Shown here piece after piece: positions 8,284 through 17,466 of a stretch of 64,000 nucleotides of DNA. The stretch's first letter is position 1. Each line of letters begins with the position of its first letter. Source of the DNA: CAWIHS01 sp963836005 (GTDB lineage Bacteria; Pseudomonadota; Gammaproteobacteria; GRL18); contig CAWIHS010000001.1 in NCBI GenBank assembly GCA_963836005.1, forward strand, positions 372,001-436,000, given 5' to 3'. The notes under the pieces are model-generated. The model was not told the DNA's origin and ran no database searches. It saw only the letters and a program-made list of their open reading frames with translations. The translations under genes and the position numbers were made by a program.

Positions 8284-9336
8284 TTAATTTCCCATAGATT
8301 CAAACTTGATGCGGGGATCTATCATTACATAGGAAATATCTGTAATTAACTTGGTTAACAGCCCCATCAGGGTAAACAGATAAAGCGATCCCAACACCAC
8401 AGGATAATCACGCCGAATAATAGATTCATAGGAGAGCAGACCTAGACCATCCAGTGAAAAAATGGTTTCGATCAAAAGACTGCCGGTAAAAAAAGCGGCC
8501 AGAAAGCTGGCTGGAAAACCGGTGATCAGAGGTATTAATGCATTACGAAAAATATGCTTATAGAGTATTTTGTTATTACTTAAACCCTTCGCTTTAGCGG
8601 TAACAACATATTGCTTGCGTATTTCTTCGATAAAACTGTTTTTAGTCAACATCGTCATCACAGCAAAACTGCCGATAACCGAAGCAAAGACCGGCAATAC
8701 CATGTGCCATAAATAATCGGTTATTTTATTAAACCAGCTTAACTGTTCCCAGTTATCAGAGGTTAATCCACGCAAGGGAAAAACATCAAAGAAACTGCCT
8801 CCGCCAAACAGAACCAGCAGCATTATACCCAGCACAAAACCTGGAACAGCATAACCAATCAGTACAATCGTACTGCTGATAACATCAAAACGTGAGCCAT
8901 CCCGAACTGCTTTTGCAATACCCAGCGGTATACAGGTGAGGTAGGTTATAAAAAAAGTCCACATACCCAGGCTGATCGAAACGGGGAGTTTTTCAATGAT
9001 CAATTCAATCACTGTTTTATTATGATGATAGCTTTCGCCAAAATCAAAAAACAGATAATTTTTCATCATCTCAAAAAAGCGCTGAGTTGGAGGTTTATCA
9101 AATCCATACAAGGCCTTGATTTCTTCCAGTCTTTCTTTATCCAGACCTTCTGCTCCTCGATACAAACCACTGCTGGTGCTGCCGACCTCAGTCATCTTAT
9201 CAGTGCCGGTCAGCTGCGCAACAAGCTGTTCAACTGGTCCCCCCGGGACAAACTGAGTTATTGTAAAGGTGATCAGCATGACACCAAACAAGGTTGGGAT
9301 CATCAGTAAAAGACGTTTGGAAATGTAATAAAACAT
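8284..9336 (-). CDS. yejB: peptide ABC transporter permease YejB
   Basis: A 350-residue DppB/OppB-type inner-membrane permease. It begins MFYYISKRLLLMIPTLFGVM, the usual first helix, then a long periplasmic loop (about residues 35-105) and five more helices. The EAA motif lies near residues 245-265 (VVTAKAKGLSNNKILYKHIF). It pairs with YejE to form the channel for the YejA-bound peptide. It starts 10 bases after yejA ends. Confidence 0.95.
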   Translation of the reverse strand: MFYYISKRLLLMIPTLFGVMLITFTITQFVPGGPVEQLVAQLTGTDKMTEVGSTSSGLYRGAEGLDKERLEEIKALYGFDKPPTQRFFEMMKNYLFFDFGESYHHNKTVIELIIEKLPVSISLGMWTFFITYLTCIPLGIAKAVRDGSRFDVISSTIVLIGYAVPGFVLGIMLLVLFGGGSFFDVFPLRGLTSDNWEQLSWFNKITDYLWHMVLPVFASVIGSFAVMTMLTKNSFIEEIRKQYVVTAKAKGLSNNKILYKHIFRNALIPLITGFPASFLAAFFTGSLLIETIFSLDGLGLLSYESIIRRDYPVVLGSLYLFTLMGLLTKLITDISYVMIDPRIKFESMGN

Positions 9337-9346
9337 AACAGCCTTC

Positions 9347-11203
9347 TCAGGAAGTGTTAACCGCTGGAGCGGCCAGTTTTTCTCTGTATTCAGGTTTGAA
9401 CCACCAGGTGCTTATCATCCAGCTTTCAGCGCCAAAATATAAGGGTATGATTTTGGGCCGTTCAAATTTATCCCAGTAGGCAATCCGGTGAGAAGAAATA
9501 TACCAGTGAGGAACCAGGTAAAACTCATACAGCAAAACCCTGTCCAGGGCTCGGCTTAAAGAAATAATCTGCTCCCTGTCCTGTGTATTTGCAATCTTTT
9601 CCAGAAAATCATCTACCACGGTATTTTTTATCCCAGGGTAATTACTGGAACCATCAACATCAGCCACATTGGAATGCCAGCGACTTTTAAGTTCATTACC
9701 AGGGGTCTGTTCCTGTGGATAACTGGAGACTATCATATCGAATTTTTTAGTCTCTACCCTGCGTTTATACAAGGCAAAATCTACAGTTCGGTATTCCAGC
9801 TTGATACCCAGTTTTTCGAGGTTTCTTGCATAAGAAGCAGCTATGCGCTCAAATGCTTTTTGCGCCAGGAGTAATTTAATAACAAAAGGATCGCCTTTAC
9901 TATTACGTAACGCACCGTCTTTGTATTTCCACCCTGCTGCATTGAGCAATTTGATCGCCTGGCGTAAGTTACTTCTGAGGGATGACGGCGGTGAGGTCAC
10001 TGGCGGTGTCCAGGTCCTAGTAAAAACTCTCGGATCAAGTAGCTCTCGATACGGTTCAAGTAATCCCAGCTCGGCGGGTGAAATCGGGTCAGTTGCTGCT
10101 AATTCAGTGTTGCTGAAATAGCTGTCATTACGTGTGTACTGATTATAGAAGAGCATACGGTTAGCCCACTCAAAATCATAGGCTAGAACCAGCGCTTCCC
10201 TGACCCGCTTATCTTTAAATTTCTGACGGCGGGTATTAAAAATAAACCCCTGTATACCGACACTATTCTGATTAAGAATATTATCCTTGATAATTTTTTT
10301 ATCATTAAAGACCGTCCCTTTATAATCTCGTGCCCACATCTTGGAATTATTTTCTGCGCGAAAGTCAAACTCACCCGCTTTGAGTGCTTCCAGGGCAATG
10401 GTACTGTCTCGATAATATTTATAAACGATTTCAGCAAAATTAAACATACCCTTTCGTACCCCAAGATCGCTGGCCCAATAGTGTGGATTGCGCTGAAACT
10501 CAATCTGTTTTCCAAGATCATAAGACTTTAACAAATATGGACCGCTGCCAATGGGCGTTTTCATTGCCGTTGCAGTAAAATCCAGATCGCCTACCCAGGA
10601 TTTTGGGAACACAGGCAGCTGAGCAATCAACATGGGCAATTTAGGATTGTGCTGTTTGAAATTAAATTGAATGGTTTGCGGATCCAGAATAACTGCATCT
10701 TTAACTTCATCCCAGATGATACCGTAAATAGGATGGGCATGCTTATCGGTGGTTAAGGTATCAAATGAAAACTTTACATCCCTGGCAGTCACTGCCTGTC
10801 CATCAGAAAAACGCGCCTGCGGGTTAATATGAAACCGAACAGATAGGCCATCCTCAGCTGTTTCTATATCATCGGCCAGTAGTCCATAAAAACTATAAGG
10901 TTCATCCAGACTTTGCACCATCAGTGTTTCAAATATCAGGCCGTCTATCCCGTCGGCAGAAATTCCCTTGAGTAAAAAAGGGTTCAGTCGATCAAAGGTG
11001 TTGAAACCACCTAAATTCAGCTTGCCGCCTTTGGGTGCATCAGGGTTAACATAGTCAAAGTGTGTAAAGCCGGCAGAATATTTTGGCTCATAACCGTAAG
11101 CGATATAATAATTAGCAAAGACTAATTTATTACAAAATACAAAAAAAAGTAACACCCATAATGGAAAAATATTTTTTTTTATGCAAAAACGATTAAAAGG
11201 CAT
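9347..11203 (-). CDS. yejA: periplasmic peptide-binding protein YejA
   Basis: A 618-residue extracytoplasmic solute-binding protein, family 5. The N-terminal signal peptide (basic start, then FPLWVLLFFVFCNKLVFA) probably ends near residue 30. Typical signatures follow: GYEPKYSAGFTHFDYVNPDAP, KGGKLNLGGFNTFD and DGLSVRFHINPQARFSDG. It captures peptides and delivers them to YejBE. It is the first gene of the operon; a MITE and a run of A/T sequence separate it from fabI. Confidence 0.95.
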   Translation of the reverse strand: MPFNRFCIKKNIFPLWVLLFFVFCNKLVFANYYIAYGYEPKYSAGFTHFDYVNPDAPKGGKLNLGGFNTFDRLNPFLLKGISADGIDGLIFETLMVQSLDEPYSFYGLLADDIETAEDGLSVRFHINPQARFSDGQAVTARDVKFSFDTLTTDKHAHPIYGIIWDEVKDAVILDPQTIQFNFKQHNPKLPMLIAQLPVFPKSWVGDLDFTATAMKTPIGSGPYLLKSYDLGKQIEFQRNPHYWASDLGVRKGMFNFAEIVYKYYRDSTIALEALKAGEFDFRAENNSKMWARDYKGTVFNDKKIIKDNILNQNSVGIQGFIFNTRRQKFKDKRVREALVLAYDFEWANRMLFYNQYTRNDSYFSNTELAATDPISPAELGLLEPYRELLDPRVFTRTWTPPVTSPPSSLRSNLRQAIKLLNAAGWKYKDGALRNSKGDPFVIKLLLAQKAFERIAASYARNLEKLGIKLEYRTVDFALYKRRVETKKFDMIVSSYPQEQTPGNELKSRWHSNVADVDGSSNYPGIKNTVVDDFLEKIANTQDREQIISLSRALDRVLLYEFYLVPHWYISSHRIAYWDKFERPKIIPLYFGAESWMISTWWFKPEYREKLAAPAVNTS

Positions 11204-11368
11204 TATTTTCCTGTTTTTTCTTTAAAGTGCTATTTTTTTATATAAAAGATATGATATCTTTTAAATGACATAATACAACTGTTTTTAGACAATATGATAA
11301 TTCATTTGTTACAATTTTTTTAGGCACAGCTAATCTGGCTTTATATAAGCACTTTAGTAAATAAAATA

Positions 11369-11641
11369 GTAACTACTCAGCGTATCTGGAATAACTCACT
11401 AAATGCTTGATATCAGGTATTTGTGAAAGAAGTGAATGTGGCATGAATGCCACATTCAAGCCTACAGGGATGTATCTACGGCGTCTTCTGGTCAGGTCAT
11501 TGCTCCATGCATAACCTGCATTTCCCACTTGACCACCATGGATGGTGGAAATGCATGCGAGAGGCAGGAGCCGAAGTCCTCCCTGTGGGTCAATAAATAC
11601 CTGACAGCGAGCACGATCTTATAGATACGCTGAGTAGTTAC
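11369..11641. repeat. 273-bp MITE, GTAACTACTCAGCG family
   Basis: It is bounded by GTAACTACTCAGCGTATCT and its reverse complement AGATACGCTGAGTAGTTAC, with no coding capacity. Inside is a strong inverted segment (GAATGTGGCATGAATGCCACATTC). Its right third reappears inverted in the element at 47042-47356. It sits 33 bases upstream of fabI, so its end may lie in the fabI promoter or leader. Confidence 0.85.
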
Positions 11642-11674
11642 ATAAAATATATCATCAATTTTAAGGAGACTGGT

Positions 11675-12478
11675 ATGGGCTTTTTGCAGGGTAAACGTGC
11701 GCTAATCGTTGGCCTCGCGAGTAATCGTTCAATTGCCTGGGGAATCGCTCAGGCTATGAAGCGCGAAGGAGCTGATTTGGCTTTTACATACCAAAATGAA
11801 AAATTAAAAAGCCGAGTAGACAAACTGGCATCCGAATGCGATTCAGACATCGTTTTGCCTTGTGATGTTTCCAGCGATGAAGAAATCGATCGGGTGTTTG
11901 AAGAACTGGATAATTTTTGGGACCATCTGGATATTCTGGTTCATTCAGTAGCATTTGCACCTCGCAGCGCGCTGGAAGGTGAATATCTCGACAATGTATC
12001 AAGAGAAGCTTTTAATATTGCTCACGAAATCAGCTCCTATAGCTTTGCTGCTCTGGCCAAGGCTGGAAGAAATATGATGGAAGGTCAAAACGGAGCTTTA
12101 TTAACGCTTTCCTATCTTGGTGCTGAACGTTGTATGCCCAACTATAATGTTATGGGTCTGGCCAAGGCAAGTCTGGAAGCAAATGTCCGTTATATGGCCG
12201 AATCTTTAGGACCTGACGGCATTCGTGTGAATTCTATATCTGCCGGCCCCATAAAAACACTGGCCGCTGCAGGTATTGGTAATTTCCGCAAAATGCTCAC
12301 TCACGTGGAAAAAAATGCGCCTTTGAGAAGAAACGTCACTATTGATGACGTAGGAAATGCGGCAGCATTTCTCTGTTCTGATCTAGCAGCGGGTATCACC
12401 GGAGAAAACATCTATGTGGATTCTGGTTACAATCACGTAGGCATGGGACCATTATCTGATGATAGTGAAGCTAAATAA
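11675..12478 (+). CDS. fabI: enoyl-[acyl-carrier-protein] reductase FabI
   Basis: A 267-residue short-chain dehydrogenase that reduces trans-2-enoyl-ACP with NAD(P)H in the last step of fatty-acid elongation. Signatures: ASNRSIAWGIAQAMKREGA at the N-terminus, LSYLGAERCMPNYNVMGLAK carrying the FabI Tyr-x6-Tyr...Lys catalytic set, SAGPIKTLAAAGI and the terminal FLCSDLAAGITGENIYVDSG. Where E. coli FabI has Gly93 (SIGFAP) this protein has Ala (SVAFAP). The AAGGAG ribosome binding site lies 7 bases before the ATG. It is monocistronic, facing away from yejABEF. Confidence 0.97.
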   Translation: MGFLQGKRALIVGLASNRSIAWGIAQAMKREGADLAFTYQNEKLKSRVDKLASECDSDIVLPCDVSSDEEIDRVFEELDNFWDHLDILVHSVAFAPRSALEGEYLDNVSREAFNIAHEISSYSFAALAKAGRNMMEGQNGALLTLSYLGAERCMPNYNVMGLAKASLEANVRYMAESLGPDGIRVNSISAGPIKTLAAAGIGNFRKMLTHVEKNAPLRRNVTIDDVGNAAAFLCSDLAAGITGENIYVDSGYNHVGMGPLSDDSEAK

Positions 12479-12837
12479 AAGATTACCCTGTCCCCTATGC
12501 GGAGCTCAGTGCTTTATAAAACCAATGTTCCTGACTGTGGTCTGCTGAGCACATGATCATCTACATCAGCTGATGTGTTCACCACAGCATTTTGAACGTT
12601 TATTAGTACCCGTTCGGTAATTACTGTTATTTTCTCATGCTGAGAACGATTAGCGTCTTAGCTTCGGGACGGAAAAAGAATAATTTTCAAATTCCTCGGT
12701 GGACATTCATTAGCGGCTTACTGACGGCAGCTACTTAAGGGTTAAAATCTACATCAACAGACACATGCTTATTCTTACACATTTTTGTTTATCTAACCTG
12801 AACTCGGGATAACACTTTAAGCAATGGACTTGCCTAA
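12479..12837. other. intergenic region with a 14-bp palindrome
   Basis: No gene is seen. The stretch lies between the convergent fabI and symporter genes. ACATCAGCTGATGT at 12563-12576 is a perfect palindrome inside a looser inverted repeat (CTGTGGT at 12535, ACCACAG at 12581). No classical terminator with a T-run was found. Confidence 0.4.
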
Positions 12838-14124
12838 TCAGACTGATGATGCTTTAGCCTGTAAAATACCTTCTTCACCTTCCAGTCTTGCAACCACAAC
12901 GGCTCCGCATGAGTCACTGAACACATTCACTGAGGTTCTGAACATATCCAGGATCCTGTCCACAGCCAGTATCAACCCCAGAGCTTCAAGCGGTAAACCA
13001 ATAGCCGTTAATATAATAGTGATAGCTACCAGGCTTGCAGAGGGTATTCCGGCTACGCCAATAGACGTCAGCAAAGCAATAAAAACGATGCTAAACTGAG
13101 TTGCAAAGGTTAATTCAAGGCCATAGGCCTGGGCGATAAACATCGCAGCGACACATTCATACAAGGCAGTGCCATCCATGTTCACGGTTGCACCCAGGGG
13201 CAGCACGAAGCTGCTGGTTTTATTCGAAACACCCGCGTTTTTTTCAACACATTCCATAGTAACAGGCAACGTGGCGCTGGACGAAGCCGTAGAAAAAGCC
13301 GTCATCATAGCAGGAGCCATAGCCTTTAAATGTCTTATAGGATTGACCCTGGCTACCAAACGAAGGATAAGCGGCATTGCAACAAAAGTATGTATCGCCA
13401 GAGCAAGTAATACAGAAAGCACAAACAAAGCCAGAGAATTAAACAACTCACCGAGATTATCAGGGCTTAATCCGGCAATCACATGAGCCACCAGTCCAAA
13501 TACACCAATCGGGGCAAACTTCATAATAAAATCAGTAATACCCATCATGGTGTCAAAAACACCTTGCCAGAAATTTTTTAATACTTTACCAGGTTCTTCA
13601 GCAATCCGGCTCATAAAATAGCCAAACAATAAACTGAAAAAAATTAACCCCAGCATCTGCCCTTCAGCTGCGGCAGAAACTACGTTCTGCGGTACAATAC
13701 GTAAAAGGATGTCGACAATATCGCCAGCCCCTCTACCCTCAATGTTAGCAACTGTTGTTTCTGGCACGGGCTGTAAGCCAATCAAATCTTTGGCAGGTTC
13801 ACCATCGATATAACCGGGTTGCAGCAGATTAACAACAATCAAACCAATCATAATAGCAAGCAAGCTGCTAAACGCATAATAGGTCAGGGTTTTCGCGCCC
13901 ATTCTTCCCAGGCTGTTGTCATTACCCAGCCCTGAAACACCCACAATAATAGAAGAAACAATAAGAGGAACAATAAGCATTTTCAGCGCAGAGAGAAATA
14001 ACTGCCCAATAAAATCGTAAACACTGTCATAGGTAACGCCAAAAATGGCACCATCCGGCCCCGTAATTATGCCCGCAATAACCGCAGCAAATAGGGCAAT
14101 GAATATTTGCCAATGTAATTTCAA
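12838..14124 (-). CDS. dicarboxylate/amino acid:cation symporter (DAACS family)
   Basis: A 428-residue inner-membrane carrier of the GltP/DctA/GltPh fold. Eight or more hydrophobic helices are followed by the re-entrant loop HP1 serine motif (AFSTASSSATLPVTMEC, near residue 275) and the TM7 cation motif NMDGTALYE near 315. The HP2/TM8 region (GIPSASLVAITIILTAIGLP, then DRILDMFRTSVNVFSDS) carries the substrate-contacting Asp and Arg. Arg in TM8 (DMFRTSVNV) fits the acidic amino-acid branch, but dicarboxylates are possible. ppiD lies 27 bases upstream in the same direction. Confidence 0.9.
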   Translation of the reverse strand: MKLHWQIFIALFAAVIAGIITGPDGAIFGVTYDSVYDFIGQLFLSALKMLIVPLIVSSIIVGVSGLGNDNSLGRMGAKTLTYYAFSSLLAIMIGLIVVNLLQPGYIDGEPAKDLIGLQPVPETTVANIEGRGAGDIVDILLRIVPQNVVSAAAEGQMLGLIFFSLLFGYFMSRIAEEPGKVLKNFWQGVFDTMMGITDFIMKFAPIGVFGLVAHVIAGLSPDNLGELFNSLALFVLSVLLALAIHTFVAMPLILRLVARVNPIRHLKAMAPAMMTAFSTASSSATLPVTMECVEKNAGVSNKTSSFVLPLGATVNMDGTALYECVAAMFIAQAYGLELTFATQFSIVFIALLTSIGVAGIPSASLVAITIILTAIGLPLEALGLILAVDRILDMFRTSVNVFSDSCGAVVVARLEGEEGILQAKASSV

Positions 14125-14151
14125 AACAATTCCATAAAATATTTCTGCTTG

Positions 14152-16038
14152 TTATTCCTGCCCTTTCAACAGTTGCTGGTTAATCGATATATCCATATCA
14201 GAACGTATTTGCAATAGTGACAATGAATTTTCTATCGTAGCCTTGCTCTGTAGAATGGTGTTTTTGATGGTGCTATAAAGTTCCTTGTCGTCAGTCGTTC
14301 CATCTTCAACTTTATTGACTGCAACAATCATAATATCACCTTCGGGTGACTGCACAGTGTCATACAGAGATTTTTCATCCGTACGCGGCATGCTGAACGC
14401 TTTGGACAGGACATACGCAGGAACAGTTTTGTCAGTTCTATCAACAAAGCCTTTTTTCACCAGTTCCAGACTGTTATCTGCTGCCAGCTTGTCTATACTA
14501 AGCCCTTCTTTGAGCTGCTTGCTCAGTGAATCTGCATATTCCTGTACCAGACGGCTTAAAGCATCCGCAGTTAATTTATCGGTTATCTGCTGTTTAACTT
14601 CACTCAAGGGTTTAGTACTTGCTGGTATGCGTTCACTGATCCTTAACACCATCACTTTGTCATCATTCAGTTCGATCAAATCACTGTTATTGCCCTCTTC
14701 CAGCACTGATTCACTAAATGCTGCAGTGAGGATTTTGGGATCTGCTAAGGGTCCATCCTTGCTCATACGAGTTGTTAACGGACTAATACTAATATTGGTA
14801 TTTAATTCAGCTGCAACCGACTCAAGTGAATCAGGCTGCTCGTAGGCAAGTGTCTGTAATGTTTCTGACTGCTTAAAAAACTCTCTTTCAGCTTTATCAT
14901 ATTGCAGCTGCGAGCGTATTTTTTCCTGTACCGATTCAAAAGGCTCGGTTTCCCCGCCTTTCACGCCTGTGAGTTTAATAATATGATAGCCAAAGCTGGT
15001 TTGAATAATGTCGGAAATATCGCCTACTTTAAGATTATAGACTGCTTCCTCAAATTCAGGCACCATATCACCTTTACCAAAGAATCCCAGATCTCCGCCC
15101 TTTTCAGCAGAACCTGGATCTTTGGAAAATTGTCTCGCCAGCTCTGCAAAATCTCCGCCCTGGTTAATTTTCTGTAAAATTTGTTCGGCTTCAGCTTTAG
15201 CCATTTGTTGACTTTCCTCATCAGCATCGGTTGGAAAAGCAATTAAAATATGGCTAGCCTGACGACGCTCGGGTACAGAATACTTAACCATATTGTCAGT
15301 ATAATATTTTTTTATCTCATCTTCAGCGACAGTGATACCTGCAGCGATCTTATTACGGGATAATTCTATATATGCAAGTTTAACCTGCTCTGGATTTTCA
15401 AATGAAGATTGAAAGTTCTGGTAGTAGTTATTAATTTCTTCATCTGATACTTTTACCTTATCATTAAAATTTTCAGCTTTAATAGTGACGTAACTAATGT
15501 CTCTTTTTTGATTAATGATTTTTATGATGCGATTAACTTCTTCATCTGACACAACAGCAGAATCATTCAGACCATTGGTGTACTGTTCAAGCATTAATCT
15601 TTGGGCAAGTTGATTACGGTAATTTGATTTAGAAAAATTATTGGGCAGATAACGGTTGTATAATTCTTCAGAAAATTGCCCATCGGTAAAAAAATTTTTA
15701 TCGTTGCGAATATTTTCATCAACCTGCAATTTACTGATACGAAAACCTGACTCACTGAGGTGATGCATCATTGCTCGTTGATTTACCATTCTTTCAAGCA
15801 CCATCTGCTTTAACAGATTGTTATTGACCTGACCTTTTAGTTGCGCGGATTCATTACGAAGTGCATTTTCAAATTCCTGAATGGTGATTTTATTCCCGTC
15901 AATGGTAGCTACGGCAGGATTCGCATCCGGAGTGATATAACTATTGATACCCCATAGTGCAAAAGGAACAGAAATAAGAATAACAATAAACCAAGCGAAC
16001 CAACCATGCGCTTTTTCCCTGATACCGTGTAATACCAT
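14152..16038 (-). CDS. ppiD: periplasmic folding chaperone PpiD (SurA-like/parvulin)
   Basis: A 628-residue protein with the PpiD layout: a short cytoplasmic N-terminus, one membrane anchor (WFAWFIVILISVPFALWGI), a SurA-like chaperone segment up to about 230, a parvulin PPIase domain near 258-360 (RRQASHILIAFPTDAD, GGDLGFFGKGDMVPEFEEAV, FGYHIIKLTG), and a second helical half. It helps outer-membrane proteins leave the Sec channel. The position after hupB matches E. coli except that a tRNA pair and a 7-kb island now lie between. Confidence 0.93.
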   Translation of the reverse strand: MVLHGIREKAHGWFAWFIVILISVPFALWGINSYITPDANPAVATIDGNKITIQEFENALRNESAQLKGQVNNNLLKQMVLERMVNQRAMMHHLSESGFRISKLQVDENIRNDKNFFTDGQFSEELYNRYLPNNFSKSNYRNQLAQRLMLEQYTNGLNDSAVVSDEEVNRIIKIINQKRDISYVTIKAENFNDKVKVSDEEINNYYQNFQSSFENPEQVKLAYIELSRNKIAAGITVAEDEIKKYYTDNMVKYSVPERRQASHILIAFPTDADEESQQMAKAEAEQILQKINQGGDFAELARQFSKDPGSAEKGGDLGFFGKGDMVPEFEEAVYNLKVGDISDIIQTSFGYHIIKLTGVKGGETEPFESVQEKIRSQLQYDKAEREFFKQSETLQTLAYEQPDSLESVAAELNTNISISPLTTRMSKDGPLADPKILTAAFSESVLEEGNNSDLIELNDDKVMVLRISERIPASTKPLSEVKQQITDKLTADALSRLVQEYADSLSKQLKEGLSIDKLAADNSLELVKKGFVDRTDKTVPAYVLSKAFSMPRTDEKSLYDTVQSPEGDIMIVAVNKVEDGTTDDKELYSTIKNTILQSKATIENSLSLLQIRSDMDISINQQLLKGQE

Positions 16039-16173
16039 AATGTCAAAATCTCTAATTAAATGACTTAGTAAAAATTGTTGTGCAAAAACGACTTATCATG
16101 CGTTTTATAATCAAGCAACAAACGCAATGCAACCAGATCTTAGAATGAAACAACATAATATACCTTAAAGGCA

Positions 16174-16200
16174 TAAAAAAAGCGCGTCAAAAACGCGCTT
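16174..16200 (-). terminator. terminator of the tRNA-Asp transcript
   Basis: AAGCGCGT, loop, ACGCGCTT, followed by a T-run on the minus strand, 7 bases past the tRNA-Asp CCA end. Confidence 0.85.
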
Positions 16201-16206
16201 CAAATA

Positions 16207-16283
16207 TGGCGGAGCGGACGGGGTTCGAACCCGCGACCCCCTGCGTGACAGGCAGGTATTCTAACCAGCTGAACTACCGCTCC
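16207..16283 (-). tRNA. tRNA-Asp (anticodon GTC)
   Basis: A complete 77-base cloverleaf with encoded CCA. The acceptor GGAGCGG pairs with CCGCTCC, and the anticodon loop CTGTCAC is closed by CCTGC/GCAGG. The T-arm has GGTTCGAACCC. In the ancestral order it would lie directly after tRNA-Val; an island now separates them. Confidence 0.97.
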
Positions 16284-16305
16284 GTTTTTCAGCTCTTGAA
16301 AAGAG

Positions 16306-16353
16306 TGGTGGGTAATAAAAGATTTGAACTTTTGACCCCCGCCTTGTAAGGGC
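16306..16353 (-). mobile_element. att duplicate: 3' part of tRNA-Val
   Basis: 48 bases match 23461-23508 (CCA end through the anticodon arm of tRNA-Val) with one mismatch, in direct orientation. Beyond base 16353 the similarity breaks off and the 5' half of the tRNA is absent. This is the distal attachment-site copy left by integration into the tRNA-Val gene. No functional tRNA can form here. Confidence 0.9.
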
Positions 16354-16375
16354 TGCGCTACAACCACTATAAGCA

Positions 16376-16405
16376 ATTATAAACCACTAGAAACGCATAA
16401 GTAAA
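16376..16405 (-). promoter_or_regulatory. promoter at the island edge facing tRNA-Asp
   Basis: On the minus strand TTTACT (16405-16400) is followed after 18 bases by a perfect TATAAT (16381-16376). Transcription would start near 16368 and run through the tRNA-Val remnant into tRNA-Asp. The sequence belongs to the island side of the att copy, so the insertion may have supplied a replacement promoter. Confidence 0.6.
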
Positions 16406-16549
16406 GGGATTACTGAGCTTCTATTTGTGTTTGTTTGACTGTAATGCAGGTAAAATTATTGCGAAATTGGCATTGTCCCCAATTGAGGACTCATTAGTGA
16501 TGTACTTCATCCTTGTTTCTTTGCAGCCTATGGGCCATTGCCCGCGGTG

Positions 16550-16768
16550 TTAACTCTTGATCTGCCAGTAACCCAGCCTGCTTCTTCTTTCTTTGGGCAT
16601 GGTTGAATGGCTAGACTTCGTTGTTTTATCAGCTATATCGTGAATATCAGCCAGTTTTTCTGCTAACTGGAATGCAGCATCCAGCCCTGACTTCTCTAAC
16701 CTTTCTAACACTGCAACCTGGTTTAATTCAGTTAAGTTAAATTCATTTAGGATGTCGTTTATCGTCAC
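16550..16768 (-). CDS. hypothetical island protein, 72 aa
   Basis: It starts at GTG, 26 bases inside the end of the 49-residue reading frame upstream. The product is helical and charged (NDILNEFNLTELNQVAVLER...) with a basic C-terminus. I do not recognise it. Codon use is A/T-rich like the chromosome. It may be the second half of a frameshifted gene shared with the neighbour. Confidence 0.4.
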   Translation of the reverse strand: MTINDILNEFNLTELNQVAVLERLEKSGLDAAFQLAEKLADIHDIADKTTKSSHSTMPKERRSRLGYWQIKS

Positions 16769-16892
16769 ACTGTTTCTCGGCCTGTTGTGCTAAATCCCAG
16801 ATTGTACTATTAGAAATGTCTTGTTCAGGTGATGCGGGAGGTGGATCGCCAAGCCATTCGGAAATAACAGTCCAGATAGTATCCGCTGACAT
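16743..16892 (-). CDS. small island ORF, 49 aa
   Basis: ATG at 16892 opens a 49-codon frame (MSADTIWTVISEWLGDPPPA...) that ends inside the start of the next frame. Another open frame just upstream (YDELLSKLLKQSRKNA...) runs straight out of the MITE at 17022-17161, which suggests the MITE cut a gene. No family recognised. Confidence 0.3.
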   Translation of the reverse strand: MSADTIWTVISEWLGDPPPASPEQDISNSTIWDLAQQAEKQCDDKRHPK

Positions 16893-17021
16893 GTTTTGCC
16901 TTAGAAGCTAATTGCATCAATAATTCTTCCATCCTTTCTGGTGATAGCTTTTCGGGCTTGGCTCTATCAGCTGCATTCTTTCTGGATTGCTTCAGTAATT
17001 TACTTAATAATTCATCATAGG

Positions 17022-17161
17022 TAGGTACTTAAGCAAAATCAGGTGCGGATAATCGAGTATTTGTTCCAGAAGACGCCGTAAATACTTCCATGTAGGGAAT
17101 GCAGATCACGCAGGAGCAATTATCTGCCTTCCACAAACACTCAATTATCCTTAAGTACCTA
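17022..17161. repeat. 140-bp MITE with TAGGTACTTAAG ends, copy 2
   Basis: The reverse complement of the element at 1001-1140, with two differences by eye. It lies inside the island and appears to interrupt a small coding region on the minus strand. Near identity suggests recent movement. Confidence 0.85.
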
Positions 17162-17259
17162 CGTATGAATAATTCATTCATTTATGGCCTTCAATAACTT
17201 GGTTAACTCAATTTATAAGGTATCCCAAAAGTCATAACAAAACTTAATAACCAATACAG

Positions 17260-17466
17260 CTACAAGAATATAGACAAAACCCAAGTCCAAGATAAAGTCA
17301 GGCATATTAAATTTTCATCAATTTTAAAAAAGGCTGTATCTGATTTGTTAACATAATCGATAAGATGTTGCTCTCTTGCCCGCCATCTCACTGCATTAGC
17401 AATCGTGATTTTTCTTTCGGAAACTTTAGTAATGATATCAACAATAAGTTGTGCTTTCGAGTCCAT
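17260..17466 (-). CDS. hypothetical island protein, 68 aa
   Basis: A 68-codon frame: a Lys/Ile-rich helical N-terminal half (KAQLIVDIITKVSERKITIANAVRWR) and a hydrophobic C-terminus (LICLTLSWTWVLSIFL). No family recognised and no good ribosome binding site. It could be a small membrane-associated protein or a frameshifted remnant. Confidence 0.3.
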   Translation of the reverse strand: MDSKAQLIVDIITKVSERKITIANAVRWRAREQHLIDYVNKSDTAFFKIDENLICLTLSWTWVLSIFL

